Origin: Vibrio splendidus
GTDB lineage: Bacteria > Pseudomonadota > Gammaproteobacteria > Enterobacterales > Vibrionaceae
Direction of reading: 5' to 3'
Assembly (NCBI RefSeq): GCF_002873455.1
Contig: NZ_MCUN01000022.1
Location: 82,700-146,699, forward strand
DNA: 64,000 nucleotides
Shown: in pieces, positions 52,206-61,471 of the stretch
Layout of the letters: every line of letters begins with the position of its first letter
Position numbering within the stretch: the first letter of the stretch is position 1
Program-made: the position numbers and the translations under genes
The notes under the pieces: model-generated
Told to the model about the DNA's origin: nothing
Seen by the model: only the letters and a program-made list of their open reading frames with translations
The model's database searches: none

Positions 52206-53537
52206 ATGACGCTCAAAGAAATCCTGAAAATCCTCAACGTCCGCTACTTCTTAATGTTTCGAAGCAGCTACTTTGCGCGTTTTTACTACCCTATATTCAC
52301 CCTACTCTATTTAGATTACGGGCTAACTCTCTCTCAATTCGCGATGCTTAATGTGGTTTGGGCTGCCACCATCGTGCTTGCTGAAGTGCCGTCGGGCGCG
52401 TTCGCTGATACCTTAGGCCGCAAAAAATTGGTAGTGCTATCTTCAATTGTGATGTTTGTCGAGATCGCGATGATCGCGCTAGTGCCAACCGGAAATCCCG
52501 ACTTGGTGTTCATTGTCTTTCTGATTAATCGGATACTCAGTGGCTTAGCAATGGCACTGGCCAGCGGCGCCGACGAAGCATTGGCTTACGACACCTTAAA
52601 AGAACAAGGCAATGAAGAGTTGTGGCCGCGAGTGCTACAAATTCAACTTCGTGTCGCCTCAACCGTCGGTATCTTTGTCACATTGATTGGTGCGGCAATG
52701 TACGATGTGAACTTCATGGCGAACATCTTTCATTTCTTCGGATTAGCCGAGCCAGAAAGCACTAAAGACCTAATGCGCATTCCTGTATTCGCCACCCTAT
52801 TTGTCGCGATGATCGCCATCTACGCCGCGATTAATATGCGCGAAGAGAAGAAGGTGATGCCAAGCGACCAAACCAAATTGACAACCACCATCGCAAGTCT
52901 CAAATTAACGCTCGATGCTGGTAAGTGGGTATTTGCTACGCCTTACGTGCTGTTCATCTTGCTCTACTACAGCCTATTCGAACACACTTCGCGAATGTTC
53001 CTAACCATGAACAGCCAGTACTATCTCGCCATTGATATTCCGATTATTTACTTTGGTTTTATTGGCGCGGGGATCAGCCTGCTTAAAATCATATTAGCGG
53101 GACAAAGCCGTAGGCTAGCAGAAAGCATGGAGCCTAGAACCTTTATTCTGATTATGGGTTTAGCGACCATGGCGACTTATTATTGGATCAGTCTGGGATG
53201 GTCGATTTACGGGGTGATTCCAGCACTGGTGCTGATTTTTATTATCATGACAATGAACATTTTCATCAGCTACCACCTGAATAAGAAGACCGAATCGCAT
53301 AACCGAGCTACCGTTCTCAGCTTCAAAGGCCTGATGTTTAACCTAGGGTACGGGCTGATCGGTATCCTGTATGCGTACTACTATAAACTGGTGTCTCAGG
53401 GCTACACCGAACAAGAAATAGAGCAGAACCTTGCTTTCTTAGCCTCACTGTCTTCGTTTTTCTATTACTTCACTTTGTTGTTCATTGCTATCAGCGCTTT
53501 GTTCTATTTCAAGAACCGAAAAGAGCCAATTTTTTGA
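52206..53537 (+). CDS. MFS transporter
   Basis: The 443-residue protein has twelve predicted membrane segments and the MFS signature GAFADTLGRKK between segments 2 and 3. An insertion around residues 180-200 (HFFGLAEPESTKDLM) lies in a loop between segments 5 and 6. The substrate is not recognised. The ribosome-binding site is poor. Confidence 0.8.
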   Translation: MTLKEILKILNVRYFLMFRSSYFARFYYPIFTLLYLDYGLTLSQFAMLNVVWAATIVLAEVPSGAFADTLGRKKLVVLSSIVMFVEIAMIALVPTGNPDLVFIVFLINRILSGLAMALASGADEALAYDTLKEQGNEELWPRVLQIQLRVASTVGIFVTLIGAAMYDVNFMANIFHFFGLAEPESTKDLMRIPVFATLFVAMIAIYAAINMREEKKVMPSDQTKLTTTIASLKLTLDAGKWVFATPYVLFILLYYSLFEHTSRMFLTMNSQYYLAIDIPIIYFGFIGAGISLLKIILAGQSRRLAESMEPRTFILIMGLATMATYYWISLGWSIYGVIPALVLIFIIMTMNIFISYHLNKKTESHNRATVLSFKGLMFNLGYGLIGILYAYYYKLVSQGYTEQEIEQNLAFLASLSSFFYYFTLLFIAISALFYFKNRKEPIF

Positions 53538-53660
53538 AGCGGCTAGAGATATTGAGTCGAAATTCAAGCTTCACCTCCTGCTATAACAAGACTAAGTCGC
53601 TTCTTATATTGGTATGGTTTGTTAGTATAATCATTAATTTATATAACACATGGAAGCGTC

Positions 53661-54542
53661 ATGTCTTTTAGTTGGATAGCCTTTACTCTCCTTGCTGCGT
53701 TCAGCCAATCTTGGCGCAATGCCTTTCAAAGTAAGTTAAGTGGCACCATGAGTGTGGCTGGTGTAACGCTGGCACGTTTTATCTGGGCAGGCCCAATCGC
53801 GCTTATTTATCTCTGTGCACTCTATCAATGGCAGCCAGTCGCTGTTCCTAGTTTTTCCGGCAAGTTTGGCTTTTTTATCGTTGCAGCAGCCATTATGCAG
53901 ATCCTCGCGACCGGTTTAATGGTGATGCTATTTAAACTCGAAAACTACGCGATTGGAGCCGGACTTGCTAAGTGTGAAGCTCCCGTTTCGGCAGTGCTTT
54001 CTGTGTTGTTCTTTGGCACCGCGTTAACGGTGACAGGTTGGATAGGAGTACTTATTGGCACGTTAGGCGTGCTAATAATGAGCAGCTCTTCCGGCTGGCG
54101 AAGCTTGTCTCCAAAAGTATTTTTGTTAGGTATGGCATGTAGCACTGCTTTTGCTCTAACGTCTCTTTGGGTACGTGAAGCAAGCTTGAGCATAGGGCTT
54201 CCCTTCCCTCATAGCGCTGCTTGGGTGCTGTTTCTGGTGATTACTCTGCAGACATGCATTATCTGTACGTATCTTTTCTTTAGAGAACGAGACACGCTAC
54301 GCCAGATATTCAAGAAATCGAAACTGGTGGTGATGACAAGCTTAGCGAGTGTTATCGGTTCTCTGGGTTGGTTTAGCGCGATGTCGCTTCAAGCCGTGCC
54401 GTACGTAAAAACACTCGGGCAAGTCGAAGTGATCTTCATGGTATTGATATCCTACTTCTGGTTGGGACAAAGCATCGCGCGCAAAGACATCGCAGCACTA
54501 GTCTTGCTTTCTATCGCAGCGGTCTTGGTGATGTGGCAATAA
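53661..54542 (+). CDS. EamA/DMT-family transporter
   Basis: The 293-residue protein has about ten membrane segments and two EamA repeats (residues about 5-135 and 155-290). The substrate is unknown; relatives export metabolites. The start has ggaag upstream. Confidence 0.8.
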   Translation: MSFSWIAFTLLAAFSQSWRNAFQSKLSGTMSVAGVTLARFIWAGPIALIYLCALYQWQPVAVPSFSGKFGFFIVAAAIMQILATGLMVMLFKLENYAIGAGLAKCEAPVSAVLSVLFFGTALTVTGWIGVLIGTLGVLIMSSSSGWRSLSPKVFLLGMACSTAFALTSLWVREASLSIGLPFPHSAAWVLFLVITLQTCIICTYLFFRERDTLRQIFKKSKLVVMTSLASVIGSLGWFSAMSLQAVPYVKTLGQVEVIFMVLISYFWLGQSIARKDIAALVLLSIAAVLVMWQ

Positions 54543-54560
54543 GCTGAACGTAGTCATGCA

Positions 54561-54612
54561 TGGGTATTGGGTATTGGGTATTGGGTATTGGGTATTGGGT
54601 ATTGGGTATTGG
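54561..54612. repeat. Heptamer tandem repeat (tgggtat), about 7.4 copies
   Basis: 52 bp of perfect 7-mers directly after the EamA gene. Such heptamers vary in number by slipped-strand replication. It is intergenic, so no frame is affected. Confidence 0.95.
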
Positions 54613-54705
54613 CCAATATGATAATTGGCGAATCATGTTCAAACTAAATATTCATCTATCGTATAAATTTTACGATGGCACAGAACCACAAGAGATCTGT
54701 AATCA

Positions 54706-55893
54706 TCAAGCAGTGATGAGTTGGTTAATATGACTAGGACAAATTGACGTCATATTGCGACCGTTTGTTTTTGCTTGATATAACGCTTTGTCGGCTCGGC
54801 TAATAAACCCATCCCAACTCTCATGCGGGTGAAGCTGAGCGACACCGAAACTCGATGTCAGAGACATCTCATGTTTTTGTACTGCTGATACCTCTGAAAT
54901 AGACAATCGTAACTTACAGGCAATAACCTGAGCTTGTTGGAAATCGACATTAGGCAATAAAATCATTATCTCATCTCCGCCAAAACGAAACGCACTGGCT
55001 TTGGGCGATGTTTTTATCGCACTTTGAACCATTTCAGCAAAAGACTTGATGACCAGGTCACCCACAATGTGTCCGTGTTGGTCATTAATCGACTTAAAGT
55101 TATCAATGTCCATCATAATGGCACTGACAGGAACAGTCTCCGCTTGCTTCATGATAACTGGAACCATCTCATCTAATGCTCTGCGGTTTCCAAGTACCGT
55201 TAAGGGATCGCTGTGGGACAGTTGGTGAATAGAACTCAGCAACCTTGCATTAATCAGCCAAAGCATAGTGAAACTCATGGACACGATAAGAACGATGCTC
55301 ACTAAAAAGGCAAGTTGATGAATGAGTGTGGCCGCCATGAAATCCTGCAGCTCAGCTGAAAATAGTGTCACCACGACTCGAAAGACCATAAACCCGCCAT
55401 ATATCGTAAATGACAAGGCCATCATCCGAATACCTAAGGGCAAGTCTTCACGCCGGCCCTTTAATACCGCAAAGGCAGTACAAAGTGTCACAAAGGCCAA
55501 ATATAAACTAATGAGGATAATTCGAGCTTTGATGGAAGGCTCATAATACGTGAAGTAAATAAAACATGGCAAAAGAGCCAACATCATCAGACTACTGAGG
55601 TAGGTGCATTTAAGAGAGTATTCTCGAAACAGACATAAGCTATACAAGGCGAGATGAAAACCAAGCGCAATGACCATATTGGCACTAATAACAGTGACCC
55701 AATCAGGGAATTCCCCTCTTAGGCTCAACATCAACGGCCCAGTTCCGATAACAAATATTGAAATGGAAAAGATTGAAAGCCCTTTAATCGGCTGTTGAGT
55801 GAATTGAAATAACAATAAGCCAATACAGTAAATGAAAGAGAACAAAATAATAATAAAATTAAGTGTTCTCATATCCAGCGAAAAACCATCCAT
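54706..55893 (-). CDS. Membrane GGDEF protein with degenerate GGDEI motif
   Basis: The 395-residue protein is a paralogue of the one at 10925-12163: seven membrane segments followed by a GGDEF domain. The signature reads GGDEI at residues 305-309, with Ile for Phe, and the inhibitory RxxD site before it is missing (SPKA at that place). It may be a weak cyclase, free of product inhibition, or a non-catalytic c-di-GMP or GTP sensor. The start has ggaag upstream. Confidence 0.82.
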   Translation of the reverse strand: MDGFSLDMRTLNFIIILFSFIYCIGLLLFQFTQQPIKGLSIFSISIFVIGTGPLMLSLRGEFPDWVTVISANMVIALGFHLALYSLCLFREYSLKCTYLSSLMMLALLPCFIYFTYYEPSIKARIILISLYLAFVTLCTAFAVLKGRREDLPLGIRMMALSFTIYGGFMVFRVVVTLFSAELQDFMAATLIHQLAFLVSIVLIVSMSFTMLWLINARLLSSIHQLSHSDPLTVLGNRRALDEMVPVIMKQAETVPVSAIMMDIDNFKSINDQHGHIVGDLVIKSFAEMVQSAIKTSPKASAFRFGGDEIMILLPNVDFQQAQVIACKLRLSISEVSAVQKHEMSLTSSFGVAQLHPHESWDGFISRADKALYQAKTNGRNMTSICPSHINQLITA

Positions 55894-56158
55894 GATTTTC
55901 TATCTTCCATACGCAAACCAAATTACAACATGGTTAATAATCATACAAACCATAAAAACATTCACTATATGAATTATTGAACTTTATAAAATAAGGGATA
56001 CGTCACATATGCAGAGATTTTTGTCGTATGAGTCCACACATGGATCGGCATGTAAAACTCGTCCACACATGGCTTCATAGCATCACGGAATCTACAGACT
56101 TCAGCACTCGTTACTTGGTTGAATCACTAGTGTCTGGCATTATGCGCCTAAGAAATCT
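55894..56158. other. Intergenic sequence left of the MITE-like element
   Basis: AT-rich DNA with no ORF. A 12-mer gtccacacatgg occurs twice (56032-56043 and 56061-56072). Confidence 0.5.
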
Positions 56159-56442
56159 CTAGGGGCTATTGACCTTTCGAGCTGGGTTTTGCAGCATCTT
56201 GTGGGAAATTTATACAAGGAAGAGGCTTTGACGTGTAGCTGGCCTACATGAAAAGCCGATAACGCAGTAGAAATGAACCACAAGAGCTGCCCGAAGGGTT
56301 CGAGCTAGGCGCCCCCACAAAAATCGTTTTATGCTTTGTTGAAGAATATTTGCTTAGAATGACTAGGCTACATACTCTTCGCCGCGCCTAAAACGATTTT
56401 ATCTCGAACAAAACTTAACCACGAAAGGTCAACAGCCCCTAG
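56159..56442. mobile_element. MITE-like element, 284 bp
   Basis: The element is bounded by terminal inverted repeats of about 21 bp (ctaggggctattgacctttcg on one side, and the other end reads the same in reverse with one A/G change) that include CTAG at both outer edges. It contains no ORF. An internal inverted pair aaatcgtttta / taaaacgattt gives it secondary structure. The size, ends and lack of coding capacity fit a miniature inverted-repeat transposable element moved by a transposase in trans. Confidence 0.8.
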
Positions 56443-56476
56443 TTATTACACAGAAAAGAATGAACGAAGGTAGTCA

Positions 56477-57265
56477 GTGGTAGAAAACAGCCAACAATTA
56501 AGTGACCGTTACGACGAACATGGTTACTTTGTTATCAGAAATTATTTCGATGAAGCTCAAATTGCATCGCTTAGAAAAGTCGTGCTGAAGTTCCATGAAT
56601 CATGGAAAGCAGACAACGAAGAATTCTATAAAGAAGAAGCATTTAACTCGTCTTTAATTACGGGAAGCGAGTACTTGCCTGCCGACGATAGAAGTGTGCT
56701 TTTCGACTTCATCAGCTCAAAACAAGTGATGGACGTGGTTGATGCGGTGATTCCGAACAAACCGGCATTCATGAATACACAGCTGTTCTTCAACCCAGTA
56801 AATCCGCAGCAAAAAGACTTTTGGCATCGTGACTGTCAATACGACTATGACATTGATGACCAGATGAAAGTCATCATGGAAACCCAAGTATTGCATCTGC
56901 GAGTGCCCCTTTTTGATGAGCCAGGTATGGAGCTTATCCCTGGCACACACAAGCGCTGGGACAATGAAGAAGAATACAATGTTCGCCAAGAAGAAAACGG
57001 TAAAGTGAGCAGTGATGATATCTCTGGCGGTAAGCAAATACCGTTAGCTGCAGGCGACTTATTGGTATTTTCAGCAGATATGATCCATCGAGGTCGCTAC
57101 GGACTGGATCGTTTGGCTTTGGATATTCTGATCTTTGATTCTGCGGCAGACTATGTCGACTACGTTGATGACGATTGTTTACCGACACCATTGATGTTGA
57201 GCAATATTAACGATCCAAGACTGTTTATGAATACGCTACACTTAAAATCGATGCAGTACTCATAA
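56477..57265 (+). CDS. Phytanoyl-CoA dioxygenase (PhyH)-family protein
   Basis: The 262-residue protein starts at GTG, with gaagg seven bases upstream. It is an Fe(II)/2-oxoglutarate dioxygenase: the HxD pair is H117 and D119 (FWHRDCQYD), the distal His is H204 (DMIHRGRYG), and nearby Arg residues can bind 2-oxoglutarate. PhyH relatives hydroxylate lipids, ectoine and natural products. It precedes an MDR reductase gene by 19 bp, so the two act in one small pathway. The substrate is unknown. A MITE-like element lies just upstream. Confidence 0.82.
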   Translation: MVENSQQLSDRYDEHGYFVIRNYFDEAQIASLRKVVLKFHESWKADNEEFYKEEAFNSSLITGSEYLPADDRSVLFDFISSKQVMDVVDAVIPNKPAFMNTQLFFNPVNPQQKDFWHRDCQYDYDIDDQMKVIMETQVLHLRVPLFDEPGMELIPGTHKRWDNEEEYNVRQEENGKVSSDDISGGKQIPLAAGDLLVFSADMIHRGRYGLDRLALDILIFDSAADYVDYVDDDCLPTPLMLSNINDPRLFMNTLHLKSMQYS

Positions 57266-57284
57266 TCTATAAAGGCACCGAACT

Positions 57285-58274
57285 ATGACTGACCCTAAGA
57301 AAAATACCCGAATTAGCCAGTTCCGTTTCGGTCAGCCGAAAGAGTCTCTCAAGCTAGAGCATGTCGCTTTGGGAATGCTAGATAAAGATAAAGTTCGAGT
57401 AAAAATTGAAGCGACCAACATCAACCCTAGTGATCTATTGTCGATTTATGGTGTGGGGCAATACAAACACAGTCACCAGCCGCCGAGAGTACCGGGATTT
57501 GAAGCAGTCGGAAGGATCGTAGAGTCCAGTCATACTGAATTTACAGTGAATCAGCGAGTGCTCGCGGCAACCAGTGGAGCATGGCAGAGCTATGTTGATG
57601 TATCACCAGATGACCTATTCCAAATTCCTCAGCATCTAGAAAATGGCTACGCCTGTCAGTTGTACATTAATGCGCTAACCGCATGGGTACTAACCACAGA
57701 AATAGCCAAGCTGACCCAAGAAGATGTGTTAATCATCAACGCAGGCAACTCTGCCATCGGTAAGATCTTCTCCCAGTTATCAGTATCACTCGGATTTAAA
57801 ATCATTGTCGTCACATCGCAGACTGAGCGATACCCAACTGCCACAAATTGGGTGTTAAACGCGAACGATGATTTAGCATCTCAAATTAAGTCGTTAGGCT
57901 TGCCTATACCAACCGTCGCCTTTGATGCGATTGGCGGTTCACCCGGAACTGACCTTATTCACACCCTTGGCAACAAAGGGCGCTTTATCAACTATGGGAC
58001 GATGTCACTGGATTTTTACGAACCACGCTTCTTTGAGTACGCGAAAAGCCAAGACATTAATTTCAGCACTTTCTTCTTACGTTATTGGGAAGAAACGGAA
58101 GGTAAAGATGTTCGCCGTGAAAAGTTCACAACCATGCTAAATCACTTCATCACAAACGACATTCAGCTCGACGTTGACCGCTATCTACCATTCGATGAAG
58201 TTCAATCCGCGATTGATCTCATTGAATCGAAAACCACACGCTTAGATGGCAAGATCATCTTACTGCCAGTGTAG
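57285..58274 (+). CDS. MDR-family NADPH:quinone / enoyl reductase-like protein
   Basis: The 329-residue protein is a zinc-free medium-chain dehydrogenase with the pattern NINPSDLLSIYGVGQY, PGFEAVGRI and the nucleotide fold DVLIINAGNSAIGKIFSQL, as in mitochondrial enoyl-thioester reductase (MECR) and quinone reductases. The C-terminus shows FDEVQSAIDLIESKTTRLDGKIIL. It is co-oriented with the PhyH gene. Confidence 0.82.
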   Translation: MTDPKKNTRISQFRFGQPKESLKLEHVALGMLDKDKVRVKIEATNINPSDLLSIYGVGQYKHSHQPPRVPGFEAVGRIVESSHTEFTVNQRVLAATSGAWQSYVDVSPDDLFQIPQHLENGYACQLYINALTAWVLTTEIAKLTQEDVLIINAGNSAIGKIFSQLSVSLGFKIIVVTSQTERYPTATNWVLNANDDLASQIKSLGLPIPTVAFDAIGGSPGTDLIHTLGNKGRFINYGTMSLDFYEPRFFEYAKSQDINFSTFFLRYWEETEGKDVRREKFTTMLNHFITNDIQLDVDRYLPFDEVQSAIDLIESKTTRLDGKIILLPV

Positions 58275-58295
58275 TTTGGTGACATTGAGCACACA

Positions 58296-59294
58296 CTATT
58301 TACGCCAAACAAGATACAAAACGAATAACCCGCCAAGAGCTGCCGTCACAATACCTACAGGCAGTTCTTGTGGCGCTAATATGGTTCGGCTAATCACATC
58401 CCCAAACAGTAAGAGGACAGCTCCCCACAAGGCGACCAAAGGCAGAGCTCGCTTGTGAGTGACACCTGAAAATGGTCGTACTAAATGGGGAACCATCAAG
58501 CCAATAAAACCGACCACTCCGGTCATAGATACAATGGATGCAGTGCAAAACGCACAACAAAGAAAAATCTCACTTTGTAGGCGATGGACATTTATTCCCA
58601 ATGAGCTTGTAGTCTGTTCACTTACCAACAAAGTATCGAGCTCGCGATAACGTTTGAAAATTAACGCAGTAAGACACAACACACCCACCAAGGCAAAAAT
58701 CAAGTTATCCCAACGAGCAAGCCCCAAGCCTCCCATCGTCCAGAACAAAATCGAACTCGCCGCTCTCTGGTCGCCTGAATAAATCAAAAAACTCGTGATG
58801 GCTCCGAATAGAAATGAGATCGCCAAACCACACAAGATCAAGTTGTCATTGCCCTTTCTCTTCTGCATCGAAAACAGAATCAGAACGGCGGTCGCCGAAA
58901 CAATACCACCCGAGAATGCAGCCAGTGGCAGTGACCAAACACCCAAAGTATCGCCCACTTTGGTGATCACCAACACGGCACCAGCAGACGCGCCAGATGA
59001 CAACCCAAACAAAAACGGATCCGCCAAATCATTTCGTGTCGAGGTTTGAAGCAACGCCCCAACCATAGCAAGACCTGCACCCGCGATAACGGCTAACAAT
59101 GCTCTCGGTAACCTCAAATCGATCAGTATTCGACTCGTCATATCCGGCGTTGGATCATTGAAAGAGCTCAGCCCTATAATCACTTCCTTGAAAGACAACG
59201 CAACCGAGCCAAACTGCAAACTCATCATGAAAGCGAGCAATATGGCAGTGATACCTGTTAACCAAGCTGCTCGATATTTATCAATTAAAATCAA
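58296..59294 (-). CDS. FecCD-type ABC transporter permease
   Basis: The 332-residue protein has about ten membrane segments and the FecCD pattern PRALLAVIAGAGLAMVGALLQTSTRNDLADPFLFGLSSGA and GLMVPHLVRPFSG near the end. It forms the channel of a metal-chelate importer with the next two genes. Permease, binding protein and ATPase genes run on one strand in the order ATPase, binding protein, permease. The 21-bp gap to the MDR gene is convergent. Confidence 0.88.
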   Translation of the reverse strand: MILIDKYRAAWLTGITAILLAFMMSLQFGSVALSFKEVIIGLSSFNDPTPDMTSRILIDLRLPRALLAVIAGAGLAMVGALLQTSTRNDLADPFLFGLSSGASAGAVLVITKVGDTLGVWSLPLAAFSGGIVSATAVLILFSMQKRKGNDNLILCGLAISFLFGAITSFLIYSGDQRAASSILFWTMGGLGLARWDNLIFALVGVLCLTALIFKRYRELDTLLVSEQTTSSLGINVHRLQSEIFLCCAFCTASIVSMTGVVGFIGLMVPHLVRPFSGVTHKRALPLVALWGAVLLLFGDVISRTILAPQELPVGIVTAALGGLFVLYLVWRK

Positions 59295-59329
59295 AGAACT
59301 ACTACTCTTATCAATAAAAAGCTTTCCGA

Positions 59330-60292
59330 TTACTCAGCGGCGAACGCCGATGCAAGTTTCTCAATCGCATCTATATTGGCAGGCCCTGGTGTGAGTTGCT
59401 CATAACGCAGTTTGACATAGCGACCAGAAGTGACCGCATTGGTGTATTTCATTAACGGATGGGCTTCTAGGAAACGTTGCAAAGAATCAGCACCACTCGC
59501 CGATTGGTAATCAAGAAGAATAATCACATCTGGATTTTCACGAGCAACATTTTCCCAAGACGTTCTTGCCCAGCTTGCTTCCATATTGCCTGTGATATTT
59601 TTGCCACCAGCGGCTTCAATCATTGCGTTTGGCATTCCGTACTTACCCGCGGTGAAAGGCTTATCTTCACCCGAATCAAACAAGAACACTTTTGGACTCG
59701 GCTTTCCTGATGCTTTTTGCTTTTCTGCTACTTTTTCAATTCTCTCTTTCCAGTTTTTCACCAAAGCCTCGGCCTCTGGTTGCTTGTCGAAAATAACACC
59801 TAACTTTTTCATATCGCCATAAAGCAGATCCATTGTCGCGCCTTCTTTTTGGTCTTGGGTATGAATGCAACTTTCAGAGAGCACTAAGGTATCAATCCCG
59901 TATGGCTTCAACGTTTGAGGCGTCACTTCACCACCCACTTTCATTCCATAATTCCAGCCAGCAAAAAAGAAGTCAGCATCCGCTGCAATCAGCGTTTCTA
60001 GTGTGGGATATTTAGGTGCTAGCTCAGGAATGTCTCCTAAACGTTCTTCGAACGAACTCGACATTTTGTACCAACCTGTAATACCCGTAACGCCCACCAT
60101 CTCCTTTTGAAGACCAAGAGCAAAAGCCATATCGGTCATATTGATGTCGTGCACAACAGCTCGAGACGGACGTTTTTCAATCGTCAGCGGGCTCCCGCAG
60201 TTATCAACCGTCACTGGGTATTGAGTACTTGTCGCACGCGCAAAAGAAAGAGGTAAAAGAAACAAAAGACTGGAAATGACAGGCCACTTCAT
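59330..60292 (-). CDS. FecB/BtuF-type periplasmic binding protein
   Basis: The 320-residue protein has a signal peptide ending FARA, then YPVTVDNCGSPLTIEKRPSRAVVH, the class III binding-protein start. Two Cys (DNCG and SESCIH) probably form a disulfide. The ligand could be a siderophore, haem, or another metal complex; the Zur-like palindrome upstream favours a zinc-responsive role. The start codon overlaps the ATPase stop (ATGA). Confidence 0.82.
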   Translation of the reverse strand: MKWPVISSLLFLLPLSFARATSTQYPVTVDNCGSPLTIEKRPSRAVVHDINMTDMAFALGLQKEMVGVTGITGWYKMSSSFEERLGDIPELAPKYPTLETLIAADADFFFAGWNYGMKVGGEVTPQTLKPYGIDTLVLSESCIHTQDQKEGATMDLLYGDMKKLGVIFDKQPEAEALVKNWKERIEKVAEKQKASGKPSPKVFLFDSGEDKPFTAGKYGMPNAMIEAAGGKNITGNMEASWARTSWENVARENPDVIILLDYQSASGADSLQRFLEAHPLMKYTNAVTSGRYVKLRYEQLTPGPANIDAIEKLASAFAAE

Positions 60293-61113
60293 TGGGCTGC
60301 TCCTATTAAAGAGTGATTAGAGTGAGTTGATGCAGCTTCAAAATGATGGATGGTGCTGCACATATTAGGATGATTGAACGTGAGAACCCGCAATCCAAAA
60401 ACGGGGATCATGTATCGGTCTTGCATGACCGTGCCTGGGACTGAGAACGCCACCATTGTTTGGTCTGACATCAACAGGACTTTGTCGGCGAATGGCGCCA
60501 CCAAAGGTAAATCATGCAGCACCACAACAGACGCAATGCCACGGAGTTTAATTAAGCTCAGAAGTTCGAGACGAGCGAGAGGATCAAGGTGGTTTGTGGG
60601 CTCATCTAAAAGCAGCAATCTTGGCTCTTGTGCAAATGCGCGAGCAATACTTGCACGTTGCTGTTCACCACCGGACAACTCACCAAAGCACCGCTCGCTT
60701 TTGTGAACAAGCCCAACATCTTGCATCACCTGCTGAACAGCTCGCTTATGTTCTTTTGCGCTACAACAAAACGTATGGGGAGTACGACCTAAGCCAACAT
60801 ACTCAGCAACGCTCAAACGAGGATCAACATGCTCATGTTGAGTAACAACCGCGACTTGTTTAGCTATCTGCTGTCGTTCAAGGCTTCCAAGCGCTGTGCC
60901 AGACAACAACAATTCACCAGCGACGGTTTTATATTCGCCTGTAATACCTTTCAGTAAGCTAGACTTTCCACTTCCATTGGGGCCAATAATGGCAACGCAT
61001 TCACCGTCGTTCACATCAAATGTCACGTCTGAGACCGCTCTCCAGCTAGCTAAGCCATCAGCACAGAGCCCGCGCACAGACAATACAGGTTTATTCAAAT
61101 TCCCACCGAACAT
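60289..61113 (-). CDS. FecE-type ABC transporter ATPase
   Basis: The 274-residue protein has Walker A GPNGSGKSS, signature LSGGEQQRA, Walker B LLLLDEPTNHLD and the H-loop VVLHDLPLV. The first in-frame ATG at 61113 has no ribosome-binding site; a TTG at 61098 preceded by ggtggg would start five residues later and may be used. A Cys/His-bearing C-terminal tail (MCSTIHHFEAASTHSNHS) is unusual and could bind metal. It is the first gene of the importer operon, directly under the 32-bp palindrome. Confidence 0.86.
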   Translation of the reverse strand: MFGGNLNKPVLSVRGLCADGLASWRAVSDVTFDVNDGECVAIIGPNGSGKSSLLKGITGEYKTVAGELLLSGTALGSLERQQIAKQVAVVTQHEHVDPRLSVAEYVGLGRTPHTFCCSAKEHKRAVQQVMQDVGLVHKSERCFGELSGGEQQRASIARAFAQEPRLLLLDEPTNHLDPLARLELLSLIKLRGIASVVVLHDLPLVAPFADKVLLMSDQTMVAFSVPGTVMQDRYMIPVFGLRVLTFNHPNMCSTIHHFEAASTHSNHSLIGAAQ

Positions 61114-61471
61114 CCAAAAACAACATTTATTGTTATGTTATAACATAACAATAAATTAAAGGTATAGTTATTAATAGAAATATTAAGACCGCTCTAAGAA
61201 GTAATGGGAATCGCGGGATAATCCAATCACCTTGAATAAAGACTATCGTGCTTAAGAAAAGTGATTCGCTTGAGAAGTTTGATTAAAAAATCGAGGATTG
61301 AAAAGAGAGCGAAGAGTTGTGGTGCGTTTCACCATAACTTAAGTGGTAACGAGATGGTCATGAGTCACATTTATTTGAAACATCAATGATTTACACCATT
61401 AGAAATATGACACTGATCACCCATAAAATAACCTCGATTCTATATGGTAGCGTCATACTTAAAACCACGAT
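61114..61471. other. Intergenic region ABC importer / 5'-nucleotidase
   Basis: 358 bp with the 32-bp palindrome near the importer start and AT-rich DNA otherwise. No ORF was seen. It holds both divergent promoters. Confidence 0.5.
61125..61156. promoter_or_regulatory. 32-bp perfect palindrome, Zur-like operator
   Basis: The inverted repeat is perfect over 32 bp, centred between 61140 and 61141; its core is ttgttatgttataacataac. It contains GTTATGTTATAAC, which differs from the Zur consensus GTTATANTATAAC at one fixed position, and the same on the opposite strand. It ends 11 bp before the ATPase ATG, so a bound repressor would block transcription or translation start. NikR or another metal repressor is an alternative. 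Confidence 0.65.

Noticed and set aside
54561..54612. CRISPR-like array
   Set aside because: The units are 7 bp with no spacers, so it is a simple tandem repeat. No CRISPR array was seen anywhere in the window.
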